Positions 17,059-28,000 of a DNA stretch of 64,000 nt are shown piece after piece. The stretch is from contig NZ_FOGL01000003.1 in assembly GCF_900111195.1 (NCBI RefSeq), positions 186,001 through 250,000 on the forward strand, written 5' to 3'. The stretch comes from Gracilibacillus ureilyticus (GTDB taxonomy: Bacteria; Bacillota; Bacilli; Bacillales; Amphibacillaceae). The translations under genes and the position numbers were made by a program. The notes under the pieces are model-generated. The model was not told the DNA's origin and did not search any database. It saw only the letters and a program-made list of their open reading frames with translations. Numbering within the stretch: position 1 is the first letter of the stretch; each line of letters opens with the position of its first letter.

Positions 17059-17583
17059 ATGCGTTTAGATGGAAAAAAAGTTATTGCATTGTTAGAAGAA
17101 GATTTTGAAGATTTGGAATTATGGTATCCTATCTTACGCCTTCGTGAAGAAGGAGCACAAGTTGATTTAGTGGCAAAGACTGCAAAACACAAGTATATTG
17201 GTAAATACGGTGTTCCTGCTGAATCGGATTTTTCCTTTACAGAGGTGAATCCGGATGATTATGATGCCATATTGGTTCCTGGAGGATGGGCTCCGGATAA
17301 ACTTCGCAGGTATCGTGAAGTGCTTGATATGGTGCGTGCGATGGACAAGGCAAAGAAACCAATTGGGCAAATATGCCATGCAGGCTGGGTGTTAATATCA
17401 GCGGGTATTTTAAGAGGCAAGAAAGTAACAAGTACACCAGGTATTAAAGATGATATGACAAATGCTGGCTCATTGTGGTTTGATGAGGCTGTTGTAGTTG
17501 ATGGGCATGTTGTTTCAAGCAGAAGGCCGCCTGATTTACCACAATATATGAAATCATTTGCGGACATACTGGCAGAAAATTAA
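17059..17583 (+). CDS. DJ-1/PfpI family protein
   Basis: 174 residues, flavodoxin-like DJ-1/PfpI fold. The nucleophile elbow is GQICHAGWVLISAG, with the cysteine followed by His as in PfpI-type proteases and deglycases, and the conserved acidic residue is in LLEEDFEDLELWYP near the N-terminus. B. subtilis YfkM and YraA are similar in size, and several relatives are general-stress proteins. Probable role is protein or metabolite repair. It begins 36 nt after thiE behind AAGGAGGTAAG and may be partly cotranscribed. Confidence 0.85.
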   Translation: MRLDGKKVIALLEEDFEDLELWYPILRLREEGAQVDLVAKTAKHKYIGKYGVPAESDFSFTEVNPDDYDAILVPGGWAPDKLRRYREVLDMVRAMDKAKKPIGQICHAGWVLISAGILRGKKVTSTPGIKDDMTNAGSLWFDEAVVVDGHVVSSRRPPDLPQYMKSFADILAEN

Positions 17584-17595
17584 AACAATTATATG

Positions 17596-17621
17596 GTCTT
17601 GCGGAAACGCAAGGCTTTTTC
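17596..17621 (+). terminator. Terminator after the PfpI gene
   Basis: Stem GTCTTGCG / CGCAAGGC (one G-U pair), GAAA tetraloop, then five T residues. Confidence 0.8.
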
Positions 17622-17687
17622 TGTTTGTAAGTACAAAAATATGATAAAATCTGGTTAAAGTATGTTTCGTTAAAAAGGAGTACATAT

Positions 17688-18170
17688 ATGGATGTTTTAT
17701 GGTGGATTTTAATTATCTTGGCTTTTGTTTTATCCTTTGTAGGAATTGTTTTCCCAATTATCCCCTCCGTCCTGGTATTGTGGATCGGCTTTATAATGTA
17801 TCAATTTTTACTAGCTTCAGAAAATATCGGCTGGATCTTTTGGACGGCAATGGGTATCCTCACATTGATCCTTATTGTTGCTGATATTATCGCTAACAGC
17901 TACTTTGTCAAGAAGTATGGGGGATCCAAATGGGGAGAGTGGATGGCGGCTGTTGGAGTAATCATCGGTTCGTTTATTATTCCACCTTTTGGTATTATTA
18001 TTGTTCCATTTTTACTTGTCTTTTTAACAGAAATTATTCAGAAAAAAGGTGCGGATGAAGCACTGAAAGCAGCTTTTGGCTCTTTGCTAGGCTTTTTAAG
18101 CGGGACTGTTGCTAAAATAGTGATACAAATTGTCATGATCGTCTGGTTTTTCTTAGCGATAATGTTATAA
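17688..18170 (+). CDS. DUF456 family membrane protein
   Basis: 160 residues with four to five hydrophobic segments, including the duplicated FVGIVFPIIPS and GSFIIPPFGIIIVPF, the Gly/Pro-rich motifs of DUF456, and the loop KKYGGSKWGEW between them. B. subtilis YqgC is a relative. Function unknown. It is 17 nt upstream of the ThiD-like kinase and probably cotranscribed. The ribosome site is AAAAAGGAG. Confidence 0.8.
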   Translation: MDVLWWILIILAFVLSFVGIVFPIIPSVLVLWIGFIMYQFLLASENIGWIFWTAMGILTLILIVADIIANSYFVKKYGGSKWGEWMAAVGVIIGSFIIPPFGIIIVPFLLVFLTEIIQKKGADEALKAAFGSLLGFLSGTVAKIVIQIVMIVWFFLAIML

Positions 18171-18187
18171 CATCGGGGTGTTGACGA

Positions 18188-19006
18188 ATGGAAAGAGTTT
18201 TAACGATTGCAGGAGCGGCTGCCCAGGGTAGTGCAGGTATACAAGCGGACCTGAAGGTATTTCAGGAAAGAAATGTGTATGGGATGACTGCCATAACTGC
18301 AACTGTAGCCAATAATTCAAAAACGGAGCAAGGAATCTTTCTGCGATCCATTGAAGAAATTGAAGCCCAATTTTATGCGGCGGTTGAGATGGTGGGAATT
18401 GATGCAATAAAGACCGGAATGCTTTTCTCTAAAGAGATAATAGTAAGAGTTGTTAAGTTTTTGGAGGAATATCCGCCGCCGTTATTAGTCGTTGATCCTG
18501 TAATGATAGGGAAGATGGGGTCCCAACTTCTGGCAGATGACGCAATTGATAGCCTGATTAAGAAATTAGTACCGAAAGCGACTGTCATAACACCTAACAG
18601 GTTTGAAGCAGCCCGTATGCTGGACGATAAAATCCCAGAAACGAAAGAGGAGTTGGAAACATATGCTATAAGACTGTTTGAATTCGGATGCGGTGCGGTT
18701 TTAGTTAAAGGCGGAGTGGTTGATGGTATGGCGATTGATGTCCTTTATGATGGTGATACAGTAAATTGGTTTACAGCAGAACCGGTGGATACCATTCATA
18801 CAAGTGGAGCGGGCTGCAGTTTCGCTGCATGTTTAACAGCTGAATTAGCAAAAGGGGTTATTCTGAATGATGCAGTTCGAACGAGTAAGGAATTCGTTCA
18901 CCATGCGATTAAGCATAGTCTGGCTTTTGGTAAAAAAGTTGGTTCTGTTCATCACGGAGCATATCGGGAATTTACACATGATATTCATATCAATAAAAAA
19001 GAGTGA
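18188..19006 (+). CDS. ThiD/PdxK-family kinase, divergent paralog
   Basis: 272 residues, same ribokinase fold as ThiD. It keeps GIQADLKVFQERNVYGMTA, DAIKTGMLFS, DPVMIGKMG and an anion hole SGAGCSFAACLTAELAKG. The GAGC form (rather than GTGC) is that of PdxK-type pyridoxine/pyridoxal kinases of Bacilli, which also phosphorylate HMP. The N-terminal substrate loop is unusual: AGAAAQGSAGIQAD replaces the near-universal AG[ST]DxSGGAGIQAD, so the acidic residue is missing. Likely a vitamin B6 or HMP kinase, but substrate choice is open. It lies beyond the TPP-controlled operon. Confidence 0.75.
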   Translation: MERVLTIAGAAAQGSAGIQADLKVFQERNVYGMTAITATVANNSKTEQGIFLRSIEEIEAQFYAAVEMVGIDAIKTGMLFSKEIIVRVVKFLEEYPPPLLVVDPVMIGKMGSQLLADDAIDSLIKKLVPKATVITPNRFEAARMLDDKIPETKEELETYAIRLFEFGCGAVLVKGGVVDGMAIDVLYDGDTVNWFTAEPVDTIHTSGAGCSFAACLTAELAKGVILNDAVRTSKEFVHHAIKHSLAFGKKVGSVHHGAYREFTHDIHINKKE

Positions 19007-19070
19007 CATTGCGAAGAATGTCACTAAAGTAAAGATAGAACAAATAAGATAGATAAACTTAAATTTTAGT

Positions 19071-19105
19071 AATGAAAAGGTAGCTGTTATGCTATCTTTT
19101 TCATT
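19071..19105 (+). terminator. Terminator after the ThiD-like kinase
   Basis: Long stem AATGAAAAGGTAGC / GCTATCTTTTTCATT with a 6-nt loop. Another hairpin, GTGACATT/AATGTCAC, overlaps the stop codon (19004-19025). The rest of the gap to 19327 is AT-rich with nothing else I can name. Confidence 0.65.
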
Positions 19106-19327
19106 GCGTTAAAATGTTAAGTTTCATAACATGATATGTTATATTAAATATCATATAGAAAACCTTTAAGAAAATCAAGTGAAAATGAAACATTTCATTA
19201 ATATTAACCGTATAGCTTATCAGAGGACCAACCATCTGTTACGATAAATAAAGCTTCCTGGACTTTAGAATTGCGTTTTATTTATTAGGATAGAGATTAA
19301 ATATATTGTTAAAAGGGGTGTGTATAA

Positions 19328-19762
19328 ATGAAACGGACAGTCGAAATTGTATTAACTTTTATAGGTAGTTTCGTTTATTTTATTGGTGCGGTATTTGGCG
19401 GTTCATTCATCGCTTTGGAAGGAAATCAGGAACTAATTAACGAAATGATTTCTCAAACGACACAAGACTTACCAGCATCGCAAGTACAGCAAATTGAAGT
19501 ATTTTATTCTTTCATTGGTGTAGTTGGCTGGATTGTGCTAATCGGTTCAGTTCTTTGTATAATAATCGGGATAGTAGCGATGTTTATGCTTAGAGGGAAT
19601 AAAATGCCGAAGCCAGCAGGGATTATTTTAATTACTGTAGGAACTATTTCTATATTAGTAACATTTGGTGCAGGTTTTTTTGCAGGTGTTTTTTACATTA
19701 TTGCAGGAATCATGGGTATTGTCAGAAAAGAAATTCCTCAGTCGACTATTGAGCAGTACTAA
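19328..19762 (+). CDS. DUF4064 family membrane protein
   Basis: 144 residues with four predicted membrane helices: an N-terminal one (VLTFIGSFVYFIGAVFGGSFI), a pair around residues 60-90, and a C-terminal Gly-rich one (FGAGFFAGVFYIIAGIMGIV). The start MKRTVEIVLTFIG and overall plan match DUF4064, small proteins of Bacilli with no known role. Its own terminator lies immediately after the stop. The ribosome site is AAAGGGGTG. Confidence 0.7.
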   Translation: MKRTVEIVLTFIGSFVYFIGAVFGGSFIALEGNQELINEMISQTTQDLPASQVQQIEVFYSFIGVVGWIVLIGSVLCIIIGIVAMFMLRGNKMPKPAGIILITVGTISILVTFGAGFFAGVFYIIAGIMGIVRKEIPQSTIEQY

Positions 19763-19790
19763 AAAATCGAGCGAAATGCTCGATTTTTTC
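19761..19790. terminator. Terminator between convergent DUF4064 and DUF4349 genes
   Basis: 12-bp stem AAAAAATCGAGC / GCTCGATTTTTT with a GAAAT loop; it works on either strand. Confidence 0.85.
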
Positions 19791-19824
19791 GTAAATCATT
19801 TATTTTCTGCTTTTCATACGAAAG

Positions 19825-20742
19825 TCAATGGTCTCTTTTCGTTCTCCTCATTTTCCTTGTGAACCAAACAATAATGGCTGAAATTATGCCTAGCAGAAAT
19901 ATGATCGGGGCATTACCTGCCAGAAATACAAATATCGCTGATGCGGCTGAGATTAAAATATTAATATTTTGCTTAAACTGATCTGCTGCTTTCTCCCAAG
20001 TATTAATCGTTTCCTTTTGAACGGAAGGCAGTTCTGCATATTCCTCGGATATATATATTTCAATCGTTGCATAGGATGACTGGTTTTCTAAATAATTTAT
20101 TTTTCCGGTTAACTGCTCAATTTCCTCTTGTACTGCAGCTAGGTCAGCTGAAATTGTTAGTAGATCCTCCGTTTTCTCTGCATTTTCCATAAACGAGAGT
20201 AAACGTTGCTCGACAACTTTCTTTGACTTCAGTCTTGCGTTTAAATCAACATATTGTTCTGTAACATCCTTCCCTCTGACTGATTTTTCAGTTACCTCCA
20301 AATCCCCTTTTTCGAAAATTGTGAGAAAGGATTGAAAACTGGATGAAGGGATCCTAACTATATATGTTCCGTTTCGGTCATTTTCAGATTCATTTCCATA
20401 GGTTTCGGATGTGACAATATAGCCATCCGCTTTATTCGTTTCCTCTTCTATAAGTGCTGTGGTTTCTGAATAACTAGATGTTTCTAACTGTAAAGTTGCA
20501 TGATAAACAATTTTCCTTTCACTTATGCTTGACTGATCATCTTCCTCCTGTGAAGTGTCTGTATATTCTGTTGTTATCTCGTTATCGGAAGTTCCTTCTC
20601 CTAAAGTATTATCTGCTGATTCCTCATTTGCTGCTTTGCTGTCTGTTGCTTCACTGGTGGAATCCTCTGTATCTTGATATGAACAAGCTCCTAATCCGGC
20701 AATGAAGATACATAATATAATAAGATATCTTTTTTTATTCAT
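19825..20742 (-). CDS. DUF4349 domain lipoprotein
   Basis: 305 residues. The N-terminal signal peptide ends in a lipobox (FIAGLGAC, Cys20), so it is anchored to the outer face of the membrane. A low-complexity Ser/Thr/Asp/Glu linker (about 22-70) follows. The DUF4349 core then begins with YHATLQLETSSYSETTALIE and contains a coiled-coil stretch around residues 170-220 (ISADLAAVQEEIEQLTGKIN). A membrane helix (ILISAASAIFVFLAG) and a basic tail close the protein. Family role unknown. The ribosome site is AAGGAGGGGGAG. Confidence 0.8.
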   Translation of the reverse strand: MNKKRYLIILCIFIAGLGACSYQDTEDSTSEATDSKAANEESADNTLGEGTSDNEITTEYTDTSQEEDDQSSISERKIVYHATLQLETSSYSETTALIEEETNKADGYIVTSETYGNESENDRNGTYIVRIPSSSFQSFLTIFEKGDLEVTEKSVRGKDVTEQYVDLNARLKSKKVVEQRLLSFMENAEKTEDLLTISADLAAVQEEIEQLTGKINYLENQSSYATIEIYISEEYAELPSVQKETINTWEKAADQFKQNINILISAASAIFVFLAGNAPIIFLLGIISAIIVWFTRKMRRTKRDH

Positions 20743-20918
20743 GACACTCCCCCTCCTTTTTGATTCATTAGACGTTAGTAAAGAGTTAATGTTACAAAAT
20801 GGGAGATTTATATTTATTCATTTAATCGTATATTCACCATCTTACGCTTATCTACAGGGTTAAAAAGTAGGGAAATTAGCTTTCTTGAAAAAATATTTAA
20901 AAAATTTATGTATTTCTA

Positions 20919-20953
20919 TTGAATTAATATACTGAATAGTGCATAATAATACA
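20919..20953 (+). promoter_or_regulatory. argG promoter overlapped by two ARG-box-like sites
   Basis: -35 TTGAAT (20919-20924), 17-nt spacer, -10 CATAAT (20942-20947). Two 14-bp sites of the ArgR/AhrC pattern TGAAT-N4-ATTCA overlap it: TGAATTAATATACT (20920-20933) and TGCATAATAATACA (20940-20953), each 8 of 10 fixed positions and exactly 20 bp apart. Arginine-dependent repression by ArgR/AhrC is the likely meaning. Confidence 0.65.
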
Positions 20954-21013
20954 TAATTAATTATTACAAAATGAACCATCCAATAGATAATAGACTTAAG
21001 GAGAGATTTATTA

Positions 21014-22273
21014 ATGAGTAAAGAAAAAGTAGTTCTAGCATACTCCGGGGGACTTGATACGTCCGTAGCAATTAAATGGTTACAAGATGAATACAATTAC
21101 GATGTGATAGCTGTAGGTTTAGATGTAGGGGAAGGTAAGGATTTAGAATTTGTTAAAAATAAAGCAATTGATGTTGGCGCGATTAAATCATATTCTGTTG
21201 ATGCCAAACAATTATTTGCGGAAGACTTTGTGTTACCTGCACTTCAGGCAAATGTAATGTATGAAAAGAAATATCCGCTCGTGTCTGCACTTTCACGTCC
21301 ATTAATTGCAAAAGTGTTAGTAGATATTGCAGAAAAAGAAGGAGCAGTTGCAGTAGCTCACGGCTGTACTGGAAAAGGTAATGATCAGGTGCGTTTTGAT
21401 GTAGCATTTACTTCATTAAATCCGGATCTTAAAATTGTTGCACCAGTGCGTGAATGGAAAATGACAAGAGATGAAGAAATTAAATATGCAGAAAAGAATG
21501 GTATTCCAATTCCGATAGATCTAGACAGTCCTTACAGTGTAGATCAGAACCTTTGGGGCCGTGCAAATGAATGTGGGATTTTGGAAGACCCTTGGGCTGA
21601 AGCACCGAAAGATGCTTTTGAATTAACAGTAGATCCTGTTGATGCTCCTGATGATCCTGAAGTAATTGAAATTGAGTTCAAACAAGGAAAGCCTGTTGCG
21701 ATTAATGGAGAAAAATACCCATTGCACGAATTAATTCTTGAATTAAACGAGATTGCAGGTAAGCATGGTGTCGGAAGAATTGACCATGTTGAAAACCGTC
21801 TGGTTGGTATTAAATCCCGTGAAATATATGAGGCACCTGCAGCGATTACCCTAATTAAAGCACACCAGGAAATTGAGTCACTTACTTTGCCAAGGGAAGT
21901 AACGAAATTCAAACCTGTAGTGGAACAGCAATTAGAGCAGGCAATTTATGATGGATTATGGTTTACACAATTAACTGATGCATTAAAAGCATTTATTACT
22001 GAAACGCAGAAATATGTAAATGGTGTGGCTAAAGTTCAATTATACAAAGGGCAGGCGTTTGTGGTTGGGCGTAAGTCTGACAATTCACTTTATGACTTTA
22101 ATCTTGCAACATATAACAAAGGTGATGAGTTTGATCATGAAGCAGCTCTTGGTTTTATCAAACTTTGGGGATTGCCAACTAAAGTTCACTCAACAGTGAA
22201 TAATGTCCATGCTGATAAAGCGAAAATTATGGAGAAAACAAAAATTGATATGAAGGAATCAGTGAAACAATGA
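21014..22273 (+). CDS. argG: Argininosuccinate synthase
   Basis: 419 residues; joins citrulline and aspartate using ATP in the penultimate step of arginine synthesis. The N-type ATP pyrophosphatase loop is [15 protein letters not shown] (residues 9-23), and [14 protein letters not shown] and the citrulline/aspartate-site region [12 protein letters not shown] follow. It is slightly longer than the typical 400 residues because of its C-terminal tail. The stop overlaps the argH start (ATGA). The ribosome site is AAGGAGAG. Confidence 0.97.
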   Translation: MSKEKVVLAYSGGLDTSVAIKWLQDEYNYDVIAVGLDVGEGKDLEFVKNKAIDVGAIKSYSVDAKQLFAEDFVLPALQANVMYEKKYPLVSALSRPLIAKVLVDIAEKEGAVAVAHGCTGKGNDQVRFDVAFTSLNPDLKIVAPVREWKMTRDEEIKYAEKNGIPIPIDLDSPYSVDQNLWGRANECGILEDPWAEAPKDAFELTVDPVDAPDDPEVIEIEFKQGKPVAINGEKYPLHELILELNEIAGKHGVGRIDHVENRLVGIKSREIYEAPAAITLIKAHQEIESLTLPREVTKFKPVVEQQLEQAIYDGLWFTQLTDALKAFITETQKYVNGVAKVQLYKGQAFVVGRKSDNSLYDFNLATYNKGDEFDHEAALGFIKLWGLPTKVHSTVNNVHADKAKIMEKTKIDMKESVKQ

Positions 22274-23694
22274 AATTATGGGGCGGACGGTTTACAAAAC
22301 CAACAAATGAACTAGTAGATGAATATACAGCATCCATCAGCTTCGACCAAAAATTAGCACAATATGATATCCAGGGCAGTCTGGCACATGTGGAAATGCT
22401 TGCGAAATGTGAGATCATACCAAGAGAAGATGCTGAGACAATTAAAAAGGGACTAAAGGTTGTCGCAGAAAAAATAGCAGCTGGTGAAGCGGAGCTTACT
22501 GAAGCAAACGAAGATATTCATATGAATGTTGAAAAACTTCTAATTGATGAGGTAGGAGCTGTTGGTGGTAAATTACACACAGGACGAAGCAGAAATGATC
22601 AAGTTGCATTAGATATGCGACTGTATTTAAGAGATTCCATCGTTACATTAGTGGAACTTTTGACAAAATTACAGGAAGCACTGATGGAACAGGCTAATCA
22701 GAATCTTGATACCATTTTACCTGGATACACACATCTGCAGAGAGCACAGCCAGTGTTGTTCGCCCATCACATGATGGCATATGTATCAATGTTCGAACGT
22801 GATACAGAGCGTCTGAAGGACAGCTTTAAACGTGTCAACCGATCTCCGCTTGGGGCAGGTGCTCTGGCGGGTACCACCTTCCCGATAGACCGTCATTTTG
22901 TTGCAGAGCAATTGAATTTTGATGGAGTCGTGGAAAATAGCTTAGATGCAGTAAGCGATCGTGACTTTGTGGTGGAGTTTTTAGCAAATGCTTCGTTAAC
23001 TATTATGCACATGTCAAGACTAAGTGAAGAGCTTGTTCAATGGTCAAGTGCCGAATTTAACTTTGTGGAGCTAGATGATGCTTTTTGTACCGGCAGCAGT
23101 ATGATGCCGCAGAAAAAGAATCCAGATGTCGCAGAACTTGTTCGCGGTAAGTCGGGCAGAGTTTACGGACACTTAATCGGTATGCTGACAACACTTAAAG
23201 GCCTTCCGATTGCATACAATAAAGATATGCAGGAAGACAAGGAAGGTATGTTTGATACAGTAGAAACATTAAAAGGGGCGTTAGCATTATTTGCCCCAAT
23301 GATATCTACTATGGAAGTGAAGAAAGATAACATGTATGCGGCTGTTGCAGAAGATTTTTCGAATGCAACTGACTTGGCCGACTACCTTGTTAACAAGGAT
23401 TTACCTTTCCGTGAAGCCCATGCTGTTGTAGGGCAGGTAGTGCTTCATTGTATTAATAAGAATAAGTATTTATTAGATTTAACGTTAGAAGAATTTAAAA
23501 ATTTCTCAGAACTAATTGAAGATGATATTTATCATGTACTTTCACCGGAAACAGTAGTGAATGCAAGAGATGTGGCTGGCGGAACAGCGAAAAACCGGGT
23601 AGAAGAGCAAATTGAATTAGCAAGCAGCAGACTGGATATAAGCAAGAAATGGATAAAAGAATTTGCTGAAAAAGTAAATGTGTTAACAAAATAA
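22270..23694 (+). CDS. argH: Argininosuccinate lyase
   Basis: 474 residues, fumarase/aspartase superfamily enzyme that splits argininosuccinate into arginine and fumarate. The family signature with the catalytic Ser loop is [12 protein letters not shown], and other conserved blocks are [35 protein letters not shown] and [12 protein letters not shown] (His base). It overlaps argG by 4 nt and closes the argGH unit; a terminator follows. Confidence 0.97.
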   Translation: MKLWGGRFTKPTNELVDEYTASISFDQKLAQYDIQGSLAHVEMLAKCEIIPREDAETIKKGLKVVAEKIAAGEAELTEANEDIHMNVEKLLIDEVGAVGGKLHTGRSRNDQVALDMRLYLRDSIVTLVELLTKLQEALMEQANQNLDTILPGYTHLQRAQPVLFAHHMMAYVSMFERDTERLKDSFKRVNRSPLGAGALAGTTFPIDRHFVAEQLNFDGVVENSLDAVSDRDFVVEFLANASLTIMHMSRLSEELVQWSSAEFNFVELDDAFCTGSSMMPQKKNPDVAELVRGKSGRVYGHLIGMLTTLKGLPIAYNKDMQEDKEGMFDTVETLKGALALFAPMISTMEVKKDNMYAAVAEDFSNATDLADYLVNKDLPFREAHAVVGQVVLHCINKNKYLLDLTLEEFKNFSELIEDDIYHVLSPETVVNARDVAGGTAKNRVEEQIELASSRLDISKKWIKEFAEKVNVLTK

Positions 23695-23704
23695 GAAAGT
23701 AAAT

Positions 23705-23743
23705 AAACTAAGTCTCTGCCTCCCGCTAGAGGCTTAGTTTTTC
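23705..23743 (+). terminator. Terminator after argGH
   Basis: Interrupted stem AAACTAAG-CTCT / AGAG-CTTAGTTT followed by TT-rich sequence. It separates argGH from carAB-argF. Confidence 0.75.
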
Positions 23744-23810
23744 TACAAAGAAAATATTACTCCTGAAAAAAGTAACTTTTTTAGAATGAGTTGGAGTGTT
23801 TTTTTATCAA

Positions 23811-23849
23811 TATAATGCATAAATATAAATAATATAGTATAATTATAGA
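23811..23849 (+). promoter_or_regulatory. carA promoter region with two weaker ARG-box-like sites
   Basis: TATAAT at 23811-23816 is a likely -10, although no good -35 is seen. Overlapping or just downstream are TGCATAAATATAAA (23816-23829, 7 of 10 fixed positions) and AGTATAATTATAGA (23836-23849, 6 of 10), again 20 bp apart, as before argG. Confidence 0.45.
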
Positions 23850-23925
23850 AAATAAAGTGGAAATCACAATAAATCCACATATATAAATACAGGAAACATT
23901 CTCGGTCTGACAAGGAGGAGAAAGA

Positions 23926-25020
23926 ATGCAACAATCAAAAGGCTATCTTGTTTTAAATACAGGAGATATATTGGAAGGAAACTGGCTAGGAACACCAAAT
24001 AAAATGGAAGGTGAACTAGTTTTTAATACAGCAATGACAGGATATCAGGAGGTTATGACAGATCCGTCGTATGCAGGGCAGATTGTAACAATGACATACC
24101 CGCTGATTGGGAATTACGGCTGGAACGAAATTGACTATGAAAGTGTGAAACCTTCATTAGCCGGCTTTATTGTATCAACACCAAGTGAAAACCCGGAACA
24201 TTATGAATCAAAAAATACATTAATAGAAATGCTTGAAAAATATGAGATTCCTGCACTTTCAGGGGTAGATACCCGTGCGTTAACAAGAATCATCCGTGAA
24301 TATGGCGAGGTATACGGTAAGATAACGACAGATCCTGCTGATAAGCCTGTTCATACATTTGTCAATCCAGACATCGTCTCAACTGTTTCTGTAAAAGAAA
24401 AAATTGTTTATAAAACGAGTGATCCAGCTAATACACCTACACCGCATGTAGTTGTTATGGATTTCGGATATAAGCATTCGATTGCTCATTCATTATTAGA
24501 TCTGGGCTGTGATGTAACTGTAGTTCCATATAATACGAGTTACCTTGAAATCCAGGCATTAAACCCTGATGGTGTTTTATTATCAAACGGACCGGGAGAC
24601 CCAAAAGCACTGGCTGGTCATTCTGAAAATATTAAACACATTTCTGAAAACTTTCCAACAATGGGTATTTGTCTTGGACATCAATTAATTGCATTAGCAC
24701 ATGGTGCCACGACAAAACGTCTGCCATATGGACATCGTGGGAGTAACCATCCGGTTAAAGACTTACAAACAGGGAAAGTAATGATTACCTCGCAAAACCA
24801 CGGATATGTAGTAGACTATGACTCTGTTAACATGAAAAACTGGTATGTTTCTCATGTGAATGTCAATGACAAATCTGTTGAAGGTTTGAAACATAAAACG
24901 AAACCATTAATGTCTGTGCAGTTTCACCCTGAAGCGCATCCGGGCCCAATTGATACACATCAGATATTCGTAGATTTTATTCAGCAGTTTATTACCAAGG
25001 GAGAGAAACAGCATGCCTAA
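23926..25020 (+). CDS. carA: Carbamoyl-phosphate synthase small subunit, arginine type
   Basis: 364 residues; hydrolyses glutamine and passes ammonia to the large subunit. The N-terminal half is the CarA-specific domain (VFNTAMTGYQEVMTDPSYAG), and the C-terminal half is a class I glutamine amidotransferase with Cys in MGICLGHQLIALAHG and His/Glu in VQFHPEAHPGP. Linkage to argF, and separation from any pyrimidine genes, marks the arginine-specific enzyme. The ribosome site is AAGGAGGAG; it overlaps carB by 8 nt. Confidence 0.96.
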   Translation: MQQSKGYLVLNTGDILEGNWLGTPNKMEGELVFNTAMTGYQEVMTDPSYAGQIVTMTYPLIGNYGWNEIDYESVKPSLAGFIVSTPSENPEHYESKNTLIEMLEKYEIPALSGVDTRALTRIIREYGEVYGKITTDPADKPVHTFVNPDIVSTVSVKEKIVYKTSDPANTPTPHVVVMDFGYKHSIAHSLLDLGCDVTVVPYNTSYLEIQALNPDGVLLSNGPGDPKALAGHSENIKHISENFPTMGICLGHQLIALAHGATTKRLPYGHRGSNHPVKDLQTGKVMITSQNHGYVVDYDSVNMKNWYVSHVNVNDKSVEGLKHKTKPLMSVQFHPEAHPGPIDTHQIFVDFIQQFITKGEKQHA

Positions 25021-28000
25021 GTTAGATCACATAAAAAAAGTACTCGTCATCGGCTCCGGACCAATTGTGATTGGTCAGGCAGCCGAATTTGACTATGCCG
25101 GAACGCAAGCATGTCTTGCACTTAAAGAAGAAGGGGTAGAAGTAATTCTTGTAAATAACAATCCCGCAACCATCATGACAGACGAAAATATTGCAGACAA
25201 AGTTTACTTAGAACCATTAACCTGTGAATCGATTACTAAAATTATTGAAAAAGAACGTCCTGATGGAATTTTACCAACACTAGGCGGGCAGACAGGATTA
25301 AATATGGCAGTTCTTTTAGATGAAGCGGGCGTTTTGGAAAAATACAGTGTCACACTTCTGGGAACTCCTCTTGAGACAATTCAAAAAGGGGAAGACCGTG
25401 AAATATTTAAATCAATGATGAAGGATATTAATGAACCAGTTGCGGAAAGTTTATCAACTTCTTCTGTGGAAGATGCTGTCGACTTCGCGACTAAAGTGGG
25501 ATATCCAATGATTGTTCGGCCTGCCTATACATTAGGCGGCGCAGGTGGCGGTATAGCTGACAATGAAACAGAACTGCGCCGGATTGTAAAAAACGGACTT
25601 CATTACAGCCCGATAAATCAGGTTCTTATTGAACAGAGTGTAAAAGGCTGGAAGGAGATAGAATATGAAGTAATGCGGGATTCGAATGATACCTGTATTA
25701 TCGTTTGTAATATGGAGAACTTTGATCCTGTTGGTGTACACACAGGTGACAGTATTGTAGTAGCACCGTCTCAAACATTAACAGACCGCCAGTATCAAAT
25801 GCTTCGCACTTCTTCGGTTAAAGTTATCCGTGAATTAGGAGTTATCGGCGGCTGCAACATACAGTTTGCATTAAATCCGGACAATGATGATTATATTATT
25901 ATTGAGGTAAACCCACGTGTCAGCCGTTCAAGTGCATTAGCATCAAAAGCGACAGGATATCCAATTGCAAGGATTGCTGCGAAAACAGCACTTGGCTATC
26001 ATTTGGATGAAGTCATCAACCCGATTACAGGGGATACGTATGCAAGCTTCGAACCGGCAATTGATTATATTGCTGCCAAAATTCCACGGTGGCCATTCGA
26101 CAAATTTACCCAGGCTGATCGTTTGCTAGGTACGCAAATGAAAGCGACAGGTGAAGTTATGGCGCTTGCACGTAACTTTCCTTCCGCGATTAATAAAGCA
26201 ATACGGTCATTGGAGATTGGTTTAGACTCTCTCCATTTACCAGCAGCTGAGAGATTAACGGAGGAAGAACTGCACCTGGCATTAGATAAGGCGACAGACG
26301 AACGGCTATTTATCGTGGCAGAAGCATTACGGCGAGGAATGACCGTAGACCAGATCCACGAAATTACTCAAATAAATAATTATTTCTTATATGAATTGGA
26401 AGCAATGATTAAGAGCGAAAACAATATTGCCTCAAAAGACTGGGAGAAGATTGACGTACAAGACTTAAAGGCAGCAAAAGGATTCGGAATTTCTGATATT
26501 ACATTAGCAAAACTTCTAAAAGTTGATGTAAGTGACATCCAGCAAAAACTGAAGGAGCATCAGCTGGCACCGTCCTATAAGATGGTGGATACATGTGCAG
26601 CTGAATTCTCTGCAGAAACACCATACTTCTATAGTTCATGGAATGAATGGGATGAAGTGGAAGCATTAAGTGGCAATAAGCGGATGATTGTTCTAGGATC
26701 AGGTCCTATACGTATTGGTCAGGGAGTAGAGTTTGACTATTGCTCTGTTCATGCCGCGAAATCCCTGCAGGGTCAAGGGATTGATGCAGTTGTAATCAAT
26801 AACAATCCAGAAACAGTAAGTACAGATTTTAACACTGCCGATCACTTATATTTTGAACCTTTGACTGTGGAAGACGTGCTTCATGTGGTGGAGAAAGAAG
26901 GAGCTGAAGGAGTATTAGTCCAATTTGGCGGTCAGACAGCGATTAATTTGGCTGATGGTTTGCAAAAGGCAGGAGTGAAGATTGCTGGTACCGCGTTAGA
27001 GTCAATTGAAGCAGTGGAAGATCGGGATTTGTTCTATCAGTTATTGCAAAAACTTAATATTCCTCATATTCCTGGCGACACTGTTATGGCAGTTGAGGAT
27101 GCGAAAGCTGTTGCCGAGAAAATTGGTTATCCCGTTTTATTACGCCCATCTTATGTAATTGGCGGACAGGGAATGGTTATTCTCCACAATGAGAAACAGC
27201 TTGTAGAATATTTATCGGATTTACAGGTGAAAGCTCATGATAATCGTATCTTCCCACTATTGATAGACCGGTATATTGAGGGATACGAAGTGGAGATTGA
27301 CGCCATCTGTGATGGAGAAGATGTTTTAATTCCGGGAATATTTGAGCATGTGGAAAAGGCTGGTGTTCACTCCGGTGACAGTATCGCGATTTTCCCTGCA
27401 CCCGGTTTAACAAACGAACATAAACAGACAATTGAAACATATGCACAACTGATTTCCAAAGCACTAAACGTAAAAGGAATCATGAATATTCAATTTGTAT
27501 TAAGTGAAGACCGTCAAACAGTATATGTGTTGGAAGTGAACCCGCGTGCTTCAAGGACTGTGCCAATAGCAAGTAAGGTAACAGGTGTGCAGATGGTTGA
27601 TCTGGCAACACGCGTTCAAATGGGTGAAGCTTTAAAAGATCAGGGATGGAAGCTGGGACTGCATAAAGAGGTACCATATTATGCTGTGAAAATGCCCGTA
27701 TTTTCAACGAATAAATTACCTGGTGTTGATCCGGTCCTGGGACCTGAAATGAAATCAACAGGTGAAGCTATCGGTATTGGGACAACAGTAGATCAGGCGA
27801 TGGCTAAAGCATTTGGCTGGAAAGAGAATAACCTGAAAGCTCTTCGTTCGAGTGATACGATATTCTTGTCCTTAATCAAGGTGGACGAAAAGCTTGTTGA
27901 AGTTTTAAAGTCAACAGAAGCCAAAATTGTTACTGATTCAAGAACAAGTGACTTACTAATAAATGCTAATATTGAGGTTCATGATGTTATCAGTGTCGCT

